Origin: Cristatella mucedo
Lineage: Eukaryota; Bryozoa; Phylactolaemata; Cristatellidae
DNA length: 64,000 nucleotides
NCBI GenBank assembly: GCA_009760855.2
Contig: WPIO01000017.1
Coordinates: 4,330,501 to 4,394,500, forward strand
Direction of reading: 5' to 3'
Shown here one piece after another: positions 20,118-31,440 of this stretch. The stretch's first letter is position 1, and every line of letters begins with the position of its first letter. The notes below the pieces were generated by a model. It saw nothing but the letters and a program-made list of their open reading frames with translations, did no database searches and was not told the origin of the DNA. The position numbers were made by a program, and so were the translations under genes.

Positions 20118-21823
20118 CGTAACATGTCACTGCCCCGCTCGCACGTACTTTTAACCCACTCTGTGCGTTCAATCTTGAGAAATGCATTGCAATCGACAGT
20201 CATGGTCCGGAAAAATATGGCAATCTATCATGTCGTTCGCAAATCGCCACAAAGTGGATAGGACAAGATCAAATTTTTCTTACTTGTCACATTGCACTGT
20301 GTATAAAGTGAAATCGCATCCTTTCAACCAATCACACACGTACTATTACGCGCGATGAATGGCAATCGACAGCAATTGCCCGGGCCAATACCCCAACTCG
20401 CCCCAAATCGACGAGAAATCGGTTTCGCGAAGCCCTAACTGTTATTACACATAACGTTCCGCTGCGTCCAAAGTGAAACCGTTGCATTTTAAAAAGCTTT
20501 ACTCGTTAACTGTAAGCAATGGACGGAAATCCATGGCAATGGCCCGGACCGATACTGTAATCAACAGCATTGCGCTTCAAAATGACCCGAAGTTGGCTTC
20601 TTAATGCTCCAGTTTTTAATGCATATTCCAAAGCACTATTTAAAGTGCAACCGCATTATTTTTTACCAACCGGGCTCGTAAAACCTCGGGCAATGCATGG
20701 CAATCTACAGCAACGGCTCGGCTTGAGTAAGTTATCCGTAACAATCCGTGGCAACCGACCACAAATTGGCTGCGCGAAGCTGCAATTGTCATGCATGTAT
20801 GCTTTCACTGTGTTCAAAGTGAATAAGTGGAGTTGTCAAGCTTTATTTGCGCGTTTATTGTCAACGATGCATGGCAATTGATAGCAGTGACAGGGGTCAA
20901 TACCGCAATCCGAGGAAAATCGGCAAGAAATGCTTCGCTAAACTGCAACTCTTATTCCATGTAACATCTAACTGTGCCCATTATGAGCTTTCAATTGAGG
21001 CCAATGCATGGCAATCGACGGTACTGGCCCAGGCAAATAGGCCAATCTATAACGGTCCGTTACAAATGGACCAACAGCTGCTGAGAGAAGCTTCAACTTT
21101 TCTTGCGCATTGCAGTATACTGCATTAAAAATGCAACTACCTCCTTTTAATTAAGCGTGAGCGTAAAATCAAGGGAAACTACTCAAACTATCTTCTACTG
21201 CAATCCGTTTCAAATTTTCTGGAAATTGGCTGTTTGAAGTTGTAATTATCATACCACAGAACGTTCACTGTTTGTGAATGTACTGTCATTATATGCGTTA
21301 AATCTTGGGCAATGCATGGCAAAGGACGTTAATTGCCTGAGACAATACGACAATTTATGAGGGTCGGTTAAAATTACAAACAAAGCTGGTGGGAGAAGAT
21401 GCAACTTTTCTTTCGCATTACTGTGTGCTGTATTAAAAGTGAAACCTCATCCTTTCAACCAATCGCGAACATACATTCGAGGGAAATGCACGGCAATCGA
21501 CGGCAATGGTCCGGGAAAATACGGAAATCTATAAAGGTCCACTAAAATAGACTGGATGCTGTTGGGTGGCGCTCCCATTTAGATTTCTCGTTCCTGCATA
21601 CTCTATTTTTGGTGCACCCAGGAAATGCCGTTGTAAATGCTTGCTCATGCTAGCTGGTGACTGCATTGCAATCAACAACAATGGCCCATGCTAATAAAGA
21701 AATCTTCTCCAATCAGTCAAAAATCGACTGCACGTAGGCTGTGCAAAGCTACCAGGAAGAGTTATATGTAATACGTAATGTAAAGCCAATATTGCAATCA
21801 AGGCCGGGCCATTGTCGTTAATT
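20118..21823 (+). repeat. Satellite array, arm 1 (about 168-bp monomer, 840-bp higher-order repeat)
   Basis: Monomers are marked by AATGCATGGCAATCGACRGCAA near 20191, 20354, 20516, 20692, 20867, 21003, 21310, 21484 and 21661. Spacing is mostly 162-177 bp. Monomer types recur in the reverse order of arm 2. The stretch around 20497-20900 is close to the reverse complement of 25200-25610, including GTTAACTGTAAGCAA and GGCTTCTTAATGCTCCAG. No ORF is plausible. Confidence 0.88.
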
Positions 21824-21975
21824 GCCATGAGGTTCGTATGAGTGTAGGTAAACGACCGGATTCACAAACACTTAGCTTGCTGGGAGAGTAGATGCGAAAA
21901 GTAGGCTGGAGCCAAAGAATGATGGGACTTAACAGTGAGTGATAGAACCTTGAATTTGTAGTCGGTGACATTGAT
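21824..21975 (-). mobile_element. LINE family A fragment in the spacer between satellite arms
   Basis: GAGGTTCGTATGAGTGTAGGTAAACG and GGCTGGAGCCAAAGAATGATGGGACTTAA match the minus strand of LINE A's ORF2 end. Both ends are cut and there is no tail. Confidence 0.75.
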
Positions 21976-22499
21976 GATCACGCGCATATGCATTAACTCG
22001 TTTACAAGGTCAATGCGTGTATGTTGTTTCTTCGCGATTTAAAATCGCGTCCGTTTTCTTCCACACTGAGTTTCCGCATACTACCGTGCTACTCCCGCAT
22101 ACATACTATACACACCGAGCTCCCGCATACTCTACCCACAAAGGTCTGGCTTGAGAAAAGATGTGTACCTGAGTGCTCACCATATAAGCAAAGGAAACGT
22201 GTTAAGACGCGAAGACGCTACGCGTGAATTTTTGCAATGTCTGTTGCTCTTCTGATGTCATATACGGCACCAATCGATATAAGTGATGGCTTTCTTTCTG
22301 TAAATAACTTCCGTAATAGCTTATGTTGCACAGACAGCGATCGAATGACACTTAACATAATACTTCTGTTAATTTTATTGTTTTTCTTTTTTTATTGTGC
22401 TTACATTATTTAAGCACTAGATTTCAACGTATCATAACAGCGATAAAGAAAGATGCGTTATCTTCATTATAAATTAGTGGACGAGATACTACTGAAGTT
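21976..22499. other. Unassigned spacer sequence
   Basis: No gene recognised. It contains a short CCGCATAC / CCGCATACT direct repeat (22073-22133) and AT-rich sequence. It is part of the spacer between the two oppositely oriented satellite arrays. Confidence 0.3.
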
Positions 22500-22672
22500 C
22501 ACGGCTGATCAATATATGCATGTCACCTCTAACCGTGGTTTACTTGTTGAGATTGAGCAAGCTACCATTAACAATTAGATATAGCTTTCTTTGCAGCAAA
22601 CTTAAAGTGCCTGGAAAAAGAGTTCTCTGAGAGTGCTATACAAATGTATTATTCTTATTATTATCAAGTCTT
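22500..22672 (+). mobile_element. LINE family A 3' UTR and tail fragment
   Basis: CATGTCACCTCTAACC, TTTGCAGCAAACTTAAAGTGCC and TTCTCTGAGAGTGC followed by ATT units match the last 170 bases of LINE A. Confidence 0.75.
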
Positions 22673-23087
22673 AAGCTTACTTTGTCCGACCAGCAAGGTC
22701 TTTAATGGCTTGGCAGCGACCTGCAAACTGAAAGTTCACAACCCTGAAAACTTCCTTGACAGCCCTCAGGCAGAGCCCGATAAGTAAATATCTATCATTT
22801 TCACCTTAACTGTGCAACAGCTTTTCGAGCCTGAATATCTATTAATTAATGTAGCTTCTCGCCCTACCGCTAATGTTTATGCGCTCACCAGAACTTGAAT
22901 GCTAGCCGCACCGGGCTGTGGAGGACCGCTGACATGTTTTCCCAGCTAAGCACAAGGTGTCCATCACCTGGTACGCCTGCTTGACGAATACCCGCGGCCT
23001 CATGACTTGAGTTGAGTAAGCACAGCAACGACGGCAGAGAAGTTACCGGTATTACTCATTTCCCTTACACGCTTACATTTTTGCTTT
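22673..23087. other. Unassigned spacer sequence
   Basis: No recognisable feature; part of the spacer between satellite arms. Confidence 0.3.
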
Positions 23088-23172
23088 GTCAGATAATAAT
23101 AATAATGGAAATACTTTTTTATAGCACCTTTAGAGAACGGAATCTCATTCTAAGTACTTTACAGATGCTGTG
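23088..23172 (-). mobile_element. LINE family A / SINE1 tail fragment
   Basis: AATAATAATAATGG, TTTTTTATAGCACCTTTAGAGAACGG and AATCTCATTCTAAGTACTTTACAG are the reverse complement of the shared LINE A / SINE1 tail. No head or ORF sequence is attached. Confidence 0.6.
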
Positions 23173-23819
23173 TCGACAGCATTACCAAATGCTTGATGGT
23201 GATTTAATAAACCGGCCTTAATTGCCACTTCCATGCTGCTGACACAATTATTACGACACAACAAACAATTAACCGGCGACGACTATGCAAGTACGCACGT
23301 TTAGCAAAATGTAGCCTGGCCAGAATGGTTAGACCGAGTGTGTTAGCGCGAACACAAGGCTGTGTAGCGAGCACACAAAGCTGCCTGGCCATCGAGTGAG
23401 CTCTAGTAATCTCTCACTCGTGGTACCTATTCTCTGTGGGGCTAGGTGTATTGGTCAACTGAAGTTGGCCTACTGTGGTTGTTAGAAGCACGATATGAAA
23501 CCACAGCTTCAGCAGTACGGCATTGGAAGAGCACAGCATGTCCAATATTGTTCAATACTGGACAATAAATGTGTGAAATGACATCGATATTTTCGGATAG
23601 CCTTTAAACTTGCAGAATGTAATGTGCAATTATGCCATGAGAATTAAAGCTTCCCGTAGCCAATTAATAGGTTATTTTTGAAGGGTTGTAATGAATTGCA
23701 GGATTTGCCCAAGGATTAGTAATTGCTGTTCATTGCCTGGATTTGAAAGCATATAGAGGCTGAAAGGGAAGGAGAGCACATTAAAAAGAGTGCGATGTCA
23801 TACCCGATGTATAGTGTTA
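23173..23819. other. Unassigned sequence before satellite arm 2
   Basis: No gene. TAGCCTGGCCAGAATGGTTAGACCGAG (23311-23337) has the look of a tRNA box A but no box B follows. Confidence 0.3.
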
Positions 23820-26550
23820 GCTTTACAAAGCCTATATGTGGTCAATTTGCTGCGGATTGCAGAGGGTTGCTGCATTTGCAAGGGCCATTTCCGTTTATTG
23901 CAATGCACTCAATGACCGAGAACTAGCACAAGCGATGGCATTTCCGGTGAGCATCCGAAATAAAGTTTAACAGGAAGAGAAATCTAAATGGAAGCACCAC
24001 CCAGCAACTTTCCGTCTATTTTACCATTGCCTTATGGATTGTAGTATTTTGCCTGGCCATTACCGTCGATTGCCGTGCTGTGCCCTCGATTGTACGTTCG
24101 CAATTTCTTGAAACGATAGGGTTATACTTTTAATAGAATGCCTTGTAATAAGGAAGAACGGTTGCATGTTCTGCCACCAGCTTTGTATCTGAGTGTAACA
24201 GAGCGTCAAAGATTGCCGCATTTTTCCGGGCCTTTACCTTCGATTGCTATTCATTTCCCGAGATTGAACGCGCACAATGCGTTGAAAGTATGTGCGCCCA
24301 TAGTGAATGTCATTTGGCATGATACGTGGAGCTTCGAACAGCCAACGTCTAGTCAATCAGAAACAGACTACGGTAGAAGCCGGGTCATTGCCGTCGATTG
24401 CCGTACATTGCCCTTGATTGTGCAGTCTCAATTAATTAAAATGGTGTGGTTTCACTTTTAATGCAGAGTACTGCAATACGCAAGAAACGTTGGAGCATAT
24501 CTCAGCAACTGTCGGTCCATTTGTAACGGACCGTTATGGATTGGCATATTTCCGCGGGCCATTGCCGTCGATTGCCGTTCATTACCGTCAATTTAACGAA
24601 CACAATTATTGAAAAGTATGCACGCGCACATTTACATGTTACGGGTAGTGAGAGTTGCAGCTTCTTGCAGCCAATCTGATCGATTTTCGACGGATTGCGG
24701 TATTGACCCCGACCGTCGCTATGGATTGCCGTGCATTGCTGACAGTTAACGAGCAAAGCAGCTTGAGGATGCCATGGTTTAACTTTGGACGCAGCGATAT
24801 GTTATACGCAATGACAATCGGAGCTTCGAATAGCCAATTTCTCATCGATTGGCCGCGGCTTGGAGTTATGGCCCGGGTCATTGCTGCTGATTGCCATTCA
24901 TAGCTCGTAGGTGTACGAGCGCTATTGGTTGAAAGGATGTGATTGCTCTTTAAACAAAGTGCGCTGTGATATGCAAGAAAAGTTTGAGGTTGGCCCAGTC
25001 ACTGTACGGTGATTTGCGATGGATCATAATATATTGCCGTATTTACCCATGCCATTGTTGCCGATTGCTATGCATTGCTTAAGATTGAACGCGAAGAGTG
25101 TGTTAAAAGCATGGGCACGCACGCAGTGAGATGAAACGTAGATTCAGAATTGGAGCTTGGTGCAGCCGATTTCTCGCCAATTGGCCACTGATTGCATTAT
25201 TGGCTCTGCCATTGCTGTCAATTGCCTTGCATTGCTGACAATAAACGGGCAAATAAAGTTTGACTACTCAACGGTTTAACTCTGAACACATGAAATGATA
25301 CATGCAATGACAATTGGAGCTTAGCGAAGCCAATTTTTAGTCGGTTTGACACGGATAGGTAGGGATTGCTGCTTCAAGCAGAGCCGTTGCCGTAGATTGC
25401 CATGCATTGCCCCAGATTTTGCGAGCCCAAATGGTAAAAAATTATGCGGTTGCACTTTAAACAGAGTGCTTTGTAATATGCATTAAAACCTGGAGCATTA
25501 AGAAGCCAATTTCTGGTCATTTTGGAGCGAAATGCTATGGATTACAGTAACGGTTCGGGCCATTGCCGCGGATTTCCGTCCGTTGCTTACAGTTAACGAG
25601 AAAAGCATCTTGAAAATGCCACGATTTACTTTGGACGCAGCGGAATTTTATGTGTAATGACAATTGAGGCTTTTCGCTGCAGATTTCTCGTCGATTTGGG
25701 GTATTGGCCCGGGCCATGGCTGTCGATTGTCATTCACTACTCTCGTGTGTACTTATGTAATTGGTTGAAAGCATAACATTGCACTTTAAATACAGTGCGC
25801 TGTGACACGTAAGAAAACTTTGATCTTGACCCAGTAACTTGTGGGGATTTGCAATGGGTCATAATGGATTGCCCTATTTGGCAGGGGAATTGCCATCGAT
25901 TGCCATGCATTCCCCAAGATTGAATGCACAGAGTGGGTTAAAAGTATGTGGGCGCGCAGTGAGATGATGCACGGAATGATAACTGGAGCTTGGTGCAGCC
26001 GATTTCTTGTCGATTTGCCATGGATTGCGGCATTAGCCCCAGCCATTGCTGTCGATTGTTGCGCGTTGTTGACAATTAAGTGCAAAATAGCTTGTCAGTT
26101 CAGCGATTTCACTTTTAGCACATAGAAATGTGAAATGGGAGGAGATTGGCAATTCGCAAAGCCGATTTATGGTCCAATTGCCTTGCCACGGATTGTAGTG
26201 TATTACTGCTTCGAGCCACCGTTGCCGTAGATTGCCATGCATTGCCCGAGATTGTATGAGCGCTATTGGTTAAAAAGATGCGGTTGACTTAAATCAGTGT
26301 GCTTTGTAACATGCATTCTTAATTGGAGTATTGCGAAACCGATTTCAGGGCATTGGCCCGGTCCATTGCAGTCGATTGCTGCAGCATGGTTGAGGGAATC
26401 ACAATGAAATTATGCTTGAGTACACAGTAACCGAAGAGCAGAGCAGCGTGCAATCATAATTTGAGCTTCTAATATTTGCGTTCTCGTCTCTGTTCGGCGG
26501 ATTGAAGTGGATTTCGGTATGGGACAGGGCCGTTGCAGTCGATGGCAGTG
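23820..26550 (-). repeat. Satellite array, arm 2, with two aligned 840-bp higher-order units
   Basis: Monomers are marked by GCCATTGCCGTCGATTGCCATGCATTGC near 23878, 24056, 24230, 24386, 24555, 24712, 24874, 25048, 25208, 25383, 25555, 25713, 25888, 26041, 26218, 26362 and 26529. Spacing is 144-178 bp. Five monomer subtypes recur in the same order: 24712/25555, 24874/25713, 25048/25888, 25208/26041 and 25383/26218. The offsets are 843, 839, 840, 833 and 835 bp. Subtype-specific words repeat, for example ACAGTTAACGAG, ATTGGTTGAAAG, GGAGCTTGGTGCAGCCGATT and CCGTTGCCGTAGATTGCCAT. Confidence 0.9.
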
Positions 26551-27344
26551 TATAAGGCAGGCACATAACTCGTCTCTTCTGCAATGTACCATCTCAAAAG
26601 GGAGAGAGAGGATGGACTCTGCTCTCTCGCTTTTCTTAATCTCCGCCCTCCTTCGTTATCTATCTATCGATACACAACCAAACACACACGAACGCACGCA
26701 CGAACGCACGCACGAACGCACGCACGCGCGCACGCACACACACTCTCTTTCTCTCTGAAAACAACGTTCAAGATGGTCAACGTTTGCACCTCCAATGCTT
26801 GAAATATTCCTGTATTTTTGCTGGGAAATGCAAGCCTCTCTTCCAACGAGATTTCCCATATTGCATTAAAGGGCTTGCTGTCTTTTGACGTCTATAAACT
26901 CGATGAAAGGATGCCTCGCGCTCTCTGCCCTATGCCACATATCAAATGTGCCTGCCTTATACCAAGTAGCCTATATCAAAGCCCAGTAAGCAGCAGCTGA
27001 ATTAGCCAGTACCTTGACGACGAGCCTTGACAATCCGTCATGAGCTTGGCTACAACTGTCAAGACTGCCCACGAGGCCTCGTCGTATGGCTGCTGCTGTC
27101 CGCAAACTTTTTAGCTCTAAGACTTATTACGATTTTACTTATGACGATGACGGGCTGGTCCTGCTAATAACAGCATGGAATTATTTGGAAGATGGCCTGC
27201 AAGCGCAGAAGCTGAACCATCGACCGGGTTTGCATGGGACTTACTGTGCTGTCCCGATCGATTATAAGCAGCAGTCGCTCTGCACTACTGACTCCCACGG
27301 AGCAAGCTTCAATTTTGTGGCGATATGTTGTGACTGATTCAGCG
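26551..27344. other. Unassigned insertion within the satellite region
   Basis: Non-satellite sequence. It contains a CGCACGAA-type tract (listed separately). At 27086 there is a 83-codon frame with a start in fair context (GTATGGC) that reads KTYYDFTYDDDGLVLLITAW. The frame looks protein-like, but I recognise no family. Confidence 0.3.
26682..26738. repeat. (ACGCACGA)n minisatellite
   Basis: About four units of GAACGCACGCAC followed by CACACACTCTCTTTCTCTCT. Low-complexity translations on both strands come from this tract. Confidence 0.8.
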
Positions 27345-27790
27345 GTGACATTTCGCTGTGGAATGCAGTCGATTGCGGTGGATTGGGGTAGATTTCGGTA
27401 TTGGCCTGGGCCACTGCAATCTTATTTCAGAGGACTTCGTCAGAAAGCAAAATTTTCTGAATGCATTATGCATGTAACCTAGTTTAACATTCCAAGTTTG
27501 TGTTGCCTTTCTCAGCTGATTTGTGGTGGATTTAAAGAGAACTAAAGTGAATTTCGGTGAATTGTGGCACAGGCCTCCGGCGTTAAAGCTCATTTGTATA
27601 AGCGGGCGTTCGTACAGTGACATGAAATTTGGTGGGTAGATAAAATCGAACGTATACTACAATCTCAGCACCAAATTTGAACTCGGCAACGCCCATGTCT
27701 TGTCGATTTTAGCCTAATTAGTGTGGACTGCGGTGGATCTCGTTGGATTGCTGTAATTCGTCGTACCCGAGTTCAGGCAGGGTAGGCAGG
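27345..27790 (-). repeat. Degenerate satellite remnants
   Basis: GCAGTCGATTGCGGTGGATTGG, ATTTCGGTATTGGCCTGGGCCA and later GGACTGCGGTGGATCTCG resemble the arm 2 monomers but without regular spacing. This is the decayed edge of the array. Confidence 0.5.
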
Positions 27791-27837
27791 CTATCGGTAG
27801 CCCAAACTTCTACCTGATTAGTATTGTCGTGAATTAA

Positions 27838-29023
27838 CAAAGCTCATCCGAGGTACCTCTGAAATATGGGGTACCTTAGGGCTCCGTGCTTGGTCCGGTT
27901 CTTTTCACCGTTTATACTCTCCCTCTTGCTGATGTGGTTGCGAAGCACATTCTAGGCTTTCACTTCTATGCAGATGACACTCAGTTGTACCTTTGCTTTA
28001 ATCCCTCCCAGCCTTCGAGCACCTCAAATTCTCTCAACTCACTTGCTGCATGTATTGATGACATCCACACATGGATGGCAGGAGATTTTCTAAAACTAAA
28101 CGATGATAAAACTAACTTATTAGTTATGGGCAAACCCAGTGTGATTCAGAGATTGGAAAGGCTGACGCTCAAAATTGGCTCTGCCAGCATATCTCCTGTT
28201 CAATCAGTTTAAAATCTAGATGTCACGTTTTAAAGAGACCTCTCGTTAGACGACCACATCAGCTCCACATTCAAGTCTGCCTACTTTCAACTACATAACA
28301 TTGCTAAAATTTGGGCTTGTTTAGATAAGGATACCACTTCTAAGTTGGTCCATACATTTTTGACATCCCGTCTTGACTTCGGTAACTCACTGCTTGCTAG
28401 CCTACCGAAATTTGCAATCAGGTGCTTACAGCTGGTGCAAAACTCAGCAGCTAGGCTTGTCTGTCGTGAGCGTCGAAGTTGCCACATCACACCACTTCTC
28501 GCCGACCTGCACTGGCTACCAGTCAAGTATCGGATCGACTTCAAGGTTTTGTCGCTCACTTTTAGGTCCCTTCATTCTTTGGCTCCAGGCTATCTCTCAG
28601 ATCTACTCCCCCACCAGGCCAAGCATCGTACCACCCGCTTTCCGGAATCCAATAGTTTCCTAATACCTCGTATAAACCTTAAATCCTTTGGAGACCGTGC
28701 ATTTAGTTCATATGCTCCCAAAGCCTAGAACTCCCTCTCGACTTGGGTCAGAACATCCCCTGACTTGACCACATTTAAAAAGAACTTAAAAACACACCTA
28801 TTTAGGACAGCATTTAGTGGTCCCTGTGATTCGTCCTGTATGTGCTTATACGTGCTGACACTGTTGCATGCTGCCACGAACCACACTTTCGTGCTGACCC
28901 TGTGCATGTTATTCGTGTTGTTTATAAAGCATGATATTACTCACCATTCAATCGCGTTTACCTTTGCAGCAAATGTAAAGCGCCTAGAAAGAGATTGAGT
29001 TCTCTGAGGGCACTTTATCATGT

Positions 29024-29059
<36 letters not shown>
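27838..29059 (+). mobile_element. LINE family A with intact YADD segment, truncated
   Basis: A 1.2-kb copy that starts just before RT motif B. It encodes VLFTVYTLPLADV, GFHFYADDTQLYLCF (motif C intact), FLKLNDDKTNLLVMG and, after frame breaks, ARLVCRERRSCHITPLLAD and the ORF2 end with stops (QSV*, KA*). The 3' hairpin is intact and the tail has about 12 ATT units (29027-29059). Motif A and everything upstream are absent, so it cannot be active. Confidence 0.92.
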
Positions 29060-30051
29060 GCCTCTGACCCCTCTTCAGAACCTTGCTGCAGCTGGGCATA
29101 ACTAACCTCGCCCCTGTCTCGGCCACCCTGAACGTATGCAGATGTAGCCCAGACCACCAGCCGGCTTATACCTGACCGAGCCTTTGTGACCCCCTAGCTC
29201 CTCCCCCCCCCGTGAACCTTAATGGCCGCATGCCTCCGTGACCACGTGGCTCTGCGAATCTGCCATCCACCGCTACCGTACTGGTTCTCTTGATGGCTGG
29301 CGATGAAGGCTCAGGTACAGTGCTATTCACCTAACCTGCATCTGGCACCGGATACCTGCAGTTGTAAGCTAAGGCTAGCTGACGATGTACGTTTCTATTC
29401 AGCGCTCGACCTCTATCCGATAGCTTGCACCCACCCCCTCTTTTGTACACGTGAAACATCGCTGACGGTCGACGCTGAGGTGTGCCTAGGTGAAAAGCAA
29501 GTTTTCTCCCCCTGAGCACTACAACTTATCTGCTGTCAGCATTCTCGTTAGCCATGCATTTTGAGATCGACATCTGAATGCCATGACAACGGTCCGGTTT
29601 CGTGCGGCTCATGCACCACCTCAGGATGCTGGGTTCCGCCTCGTGGTAGATTCCGGACCTAGTGCTTTAAGGAGTGCTGGAACTCCATCTCGCGAGCCAC
29701 CTTTACCCCCCTTCAGCATACACTGGGGGCAGGCAGAAGTAGCCGGCAGGCCGAAGTTTTTGCCGAGGACCCCGGATGTGGCGTTAAGGAGTGCCGTCTC
29801 CCCTGCGCACGCAGCCCTTGCTCCATTCCGCCCCCTCTGCATCCAATTGGGCGTAGCCGGCAGCCGGTGTGCGTCTGCTTCAGAGTCGTGAACTTGCAAC
29901 TGAATTTCGCCGATACGCCGAGGCGCTACATGGTAGTGTCGCATATGGCTCGCAATCTAATGCCAAATTTTCAAATGTAAAATGAGAGGAAGTCACTGCT
30001 TTTGATATGAGTGACAAGAAGATACTTCGTGCCTAAAGCAACGTCTAGATA
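29060..30051. other. Unassigned sequence with a diverged tandem duplication
   Basis: Two segments about 119 bp apart (29663-29755 and 29782-29870) share GTTAAGGAGTGC near their start and AGTAGCCGGCAG / CGTAGCCGGCAG near their end, so an old tandem duplication is likely. CpG-rich. No recognisable gene. Confidence 0.35.
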
Positions 30052-30137
30052 ATAATAATAATAATAATGCACTTGATAAAGCGCCCTCAGAGAACTCTAT
30101 CTCTTTCTAGGCGCTTTACATTTGCTGCAAAGGGAAA
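30052..30137 (-). mobile_element. LINE family A tail fragment, first of a pair
   Basis: AATAATAATAATAATAATG, CACTTGATAAAGCGCCCTC and GGCGCTTTACATTTGCTGCAAAGGGAAATGC form the reverse complement of the LINE A tail, cut right at a second tail of the same orientation. Confidence 0.8.
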
Positions 30138-30145
30138 TGCGGATT

Positions 30146-30255
30146 ATAATAATAGTAATAATGCACTTGATAAAGTGCCCTCAGAGAACTCAATCTCTCT
30201 AGGCGCTTTACATTTGCTGCAAAGGGAAATGCAATTGAATGGTGAGTAAAATCAA
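30146..30255 (-). mobile_element. LINE family A tail fragment, second of a pair
   Basis: A second tail with the same sequence order, beginning with TAATAATAGTAATAATG. It extends slightly further into the 3' UTR (GAATGGTGAGTAAAATCAAGC) before ending. Confidence 0.8.
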
Positions 30256-30822
30256 GCTAGCCCTCACAAAGCTTGCCACCAAATGCAAAGTCCAAATCCG
30301 ACTCCAACGCTAGTAATCCCGCCAATCAAACATGCCAGCCTACCTAGATGTCTACGAGCCGAGCTGCAGGCATGAAGAGTTTGAGGTCGACAGTCAACTG
30401 AGTCAGGGAGCCTGCACTGCCCTTTGAATGCATACATGCCCAAGACGACTTTGGCACCTTATCACCATGGTCTCGAGGTTTGCGAATCGATCGCGGGCAT
30501 CAAGAGGGGCGCCGAGAGGGCAGTGACGCTTGCACGTCCCCCAGCGGCGGCTATCGGCGGTCGGTTGGAGGAAGCCGCGTACGGAGGTAACGAAAGCTGC
30601 GGCCCGAGCTGGCAAAGCTGGTGCGCTCCGCCTCAGCTCTGCGAGTATGCATACGTGACGAAAAATAATTTAGAAAAAGTTAACAAAATTACTTCCTGGT
30701 TCTGATTATACATCTACCGCGAGCAGAAGTAAAGCCACTCATGTCAGCAGCGCCTGACCGACGGGTCGGCGCCATTTTACCGCTCGCTTGCCTCGCGCAC
30801 AGACGCTTGAAGCTCGTCCGCG
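30256..30822. other. CpG-rich sequence upstream of a candidate first exon
   Basis: No gene recognised. A GCCATTTT word (30771-30778), which is compatible with a YY1-type site, lies about 45 bases before the ATG at 30823. Confidence 0.3.
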
Positions 30823-30882
30823 ATGGCGCTGAAGCTCGCGGTGTCTGCATTCGGCTTCGCCGTCATTCTCACGCTAGCCGAG
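30823..30882 (+). CDS. Candidate signal-peptide first exon
   Basis: An ATG in strong context (GCGATGGCG) opens a reading frame MALKLAVSAFGFAVILTLAE with the basic-hydrophobic pattern of a secretory signal peptide. At 30883 the frame meets GCAAGT preceded by GAG, which is the consensus of the rare GC-AG intron donor. Unspliced, the frame ends after 36 codons. A possible next exon is 31106-31163. The location in a CpG-rich block supports a promoter nearby. No homologue is recognised and the exon is a hypothesis. Confidence 0.3.
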
Positions 30883-31105
30883 GCAAGTGTTCGGAGCCGA
30901 CGCTCGTCCAGCCACGAAGGCAGCGCTTGACGTGCGTCCGGCCGCTTCCGTTGCGGCGCGGTGCTTAGAGCAAAGACCACGCAAGCCGCGTGTCGTAACG
31001 CCGGCCATGCGCCGCGTCTCGAGCTCGCTTCTCCTCGCAGGGCGATTAGGTTGCTTCAGTATTCTGCAACTACTTTTAAAATGGTTTTTGGGCTCGCTGC
31101 TTCAG

Positions 31106-31163
31106 GCAGTGGTGCAAAAAACTTGGCTGAAAAAAGAAGGCTACGACGACACGCCGAGTGGAG
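31106..31163 (+). CDS. Candidate second exon of the signal-peptide gene
   Basis: A 58-nt segment between GCTCGCTGCTTCAG and the consensus donor GAG|GTGAGT. Read in the frame that would follow the phase-0 donor at 30882 it gives AVVQKTWLKKEGYDDTPSG, a plausible start of a mature secreted polypeptide. Intron length would be 223 bp. Further exons were not found. Low confidence. Confidence 0.25.
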
Positions 31164-31274
31164 GTGAGTGGAGTAGAAGTCCCGTTTTTGTAATCGTTGT
31201 CAGAGAGCATTACACGCAAATGCCTTGATGCATGTCTATCCTTTCACACCTTCTGGGGGACCCTAGAGTACGGC

Positions 31275-31424
31275 TGGTCATCCTACGTTGTTATTCTCAT
31301 TGTTTATCGAGCATACTACCACTAACCATTCAGTCGTGCTTCCTTTGCAGCAAATGTAAAGCACATAGAAAGAGATTTGAGTTCTCTGAGGGTGCGTTAT
31401 CAAGTGTTATTATTATTGTTATTA
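31275..31424 (+). mobile_element. LINE family A 3' UTR and tail fragment
   Basis: TTATCGAGCATACTACCACTAACCATTC, TTTGCAGCAAATGTAAAGC and GAGTTCTCTGAGGGTGC followed by ATT units. About 150 bases of LINE A's 3' end, followed at 31431-31440 by a run of G. Confidence 0.85.
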
Positions 31425-31440
31425 CGCTAGGGGGGGGGGG

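Noticed and set aside
23311-23400. Possible tRNA gene (TGGCCAGAATGGTTAGACCGAG)
   Set aside because: Box A-like only; no box B or cloverleaf could be found downstream.
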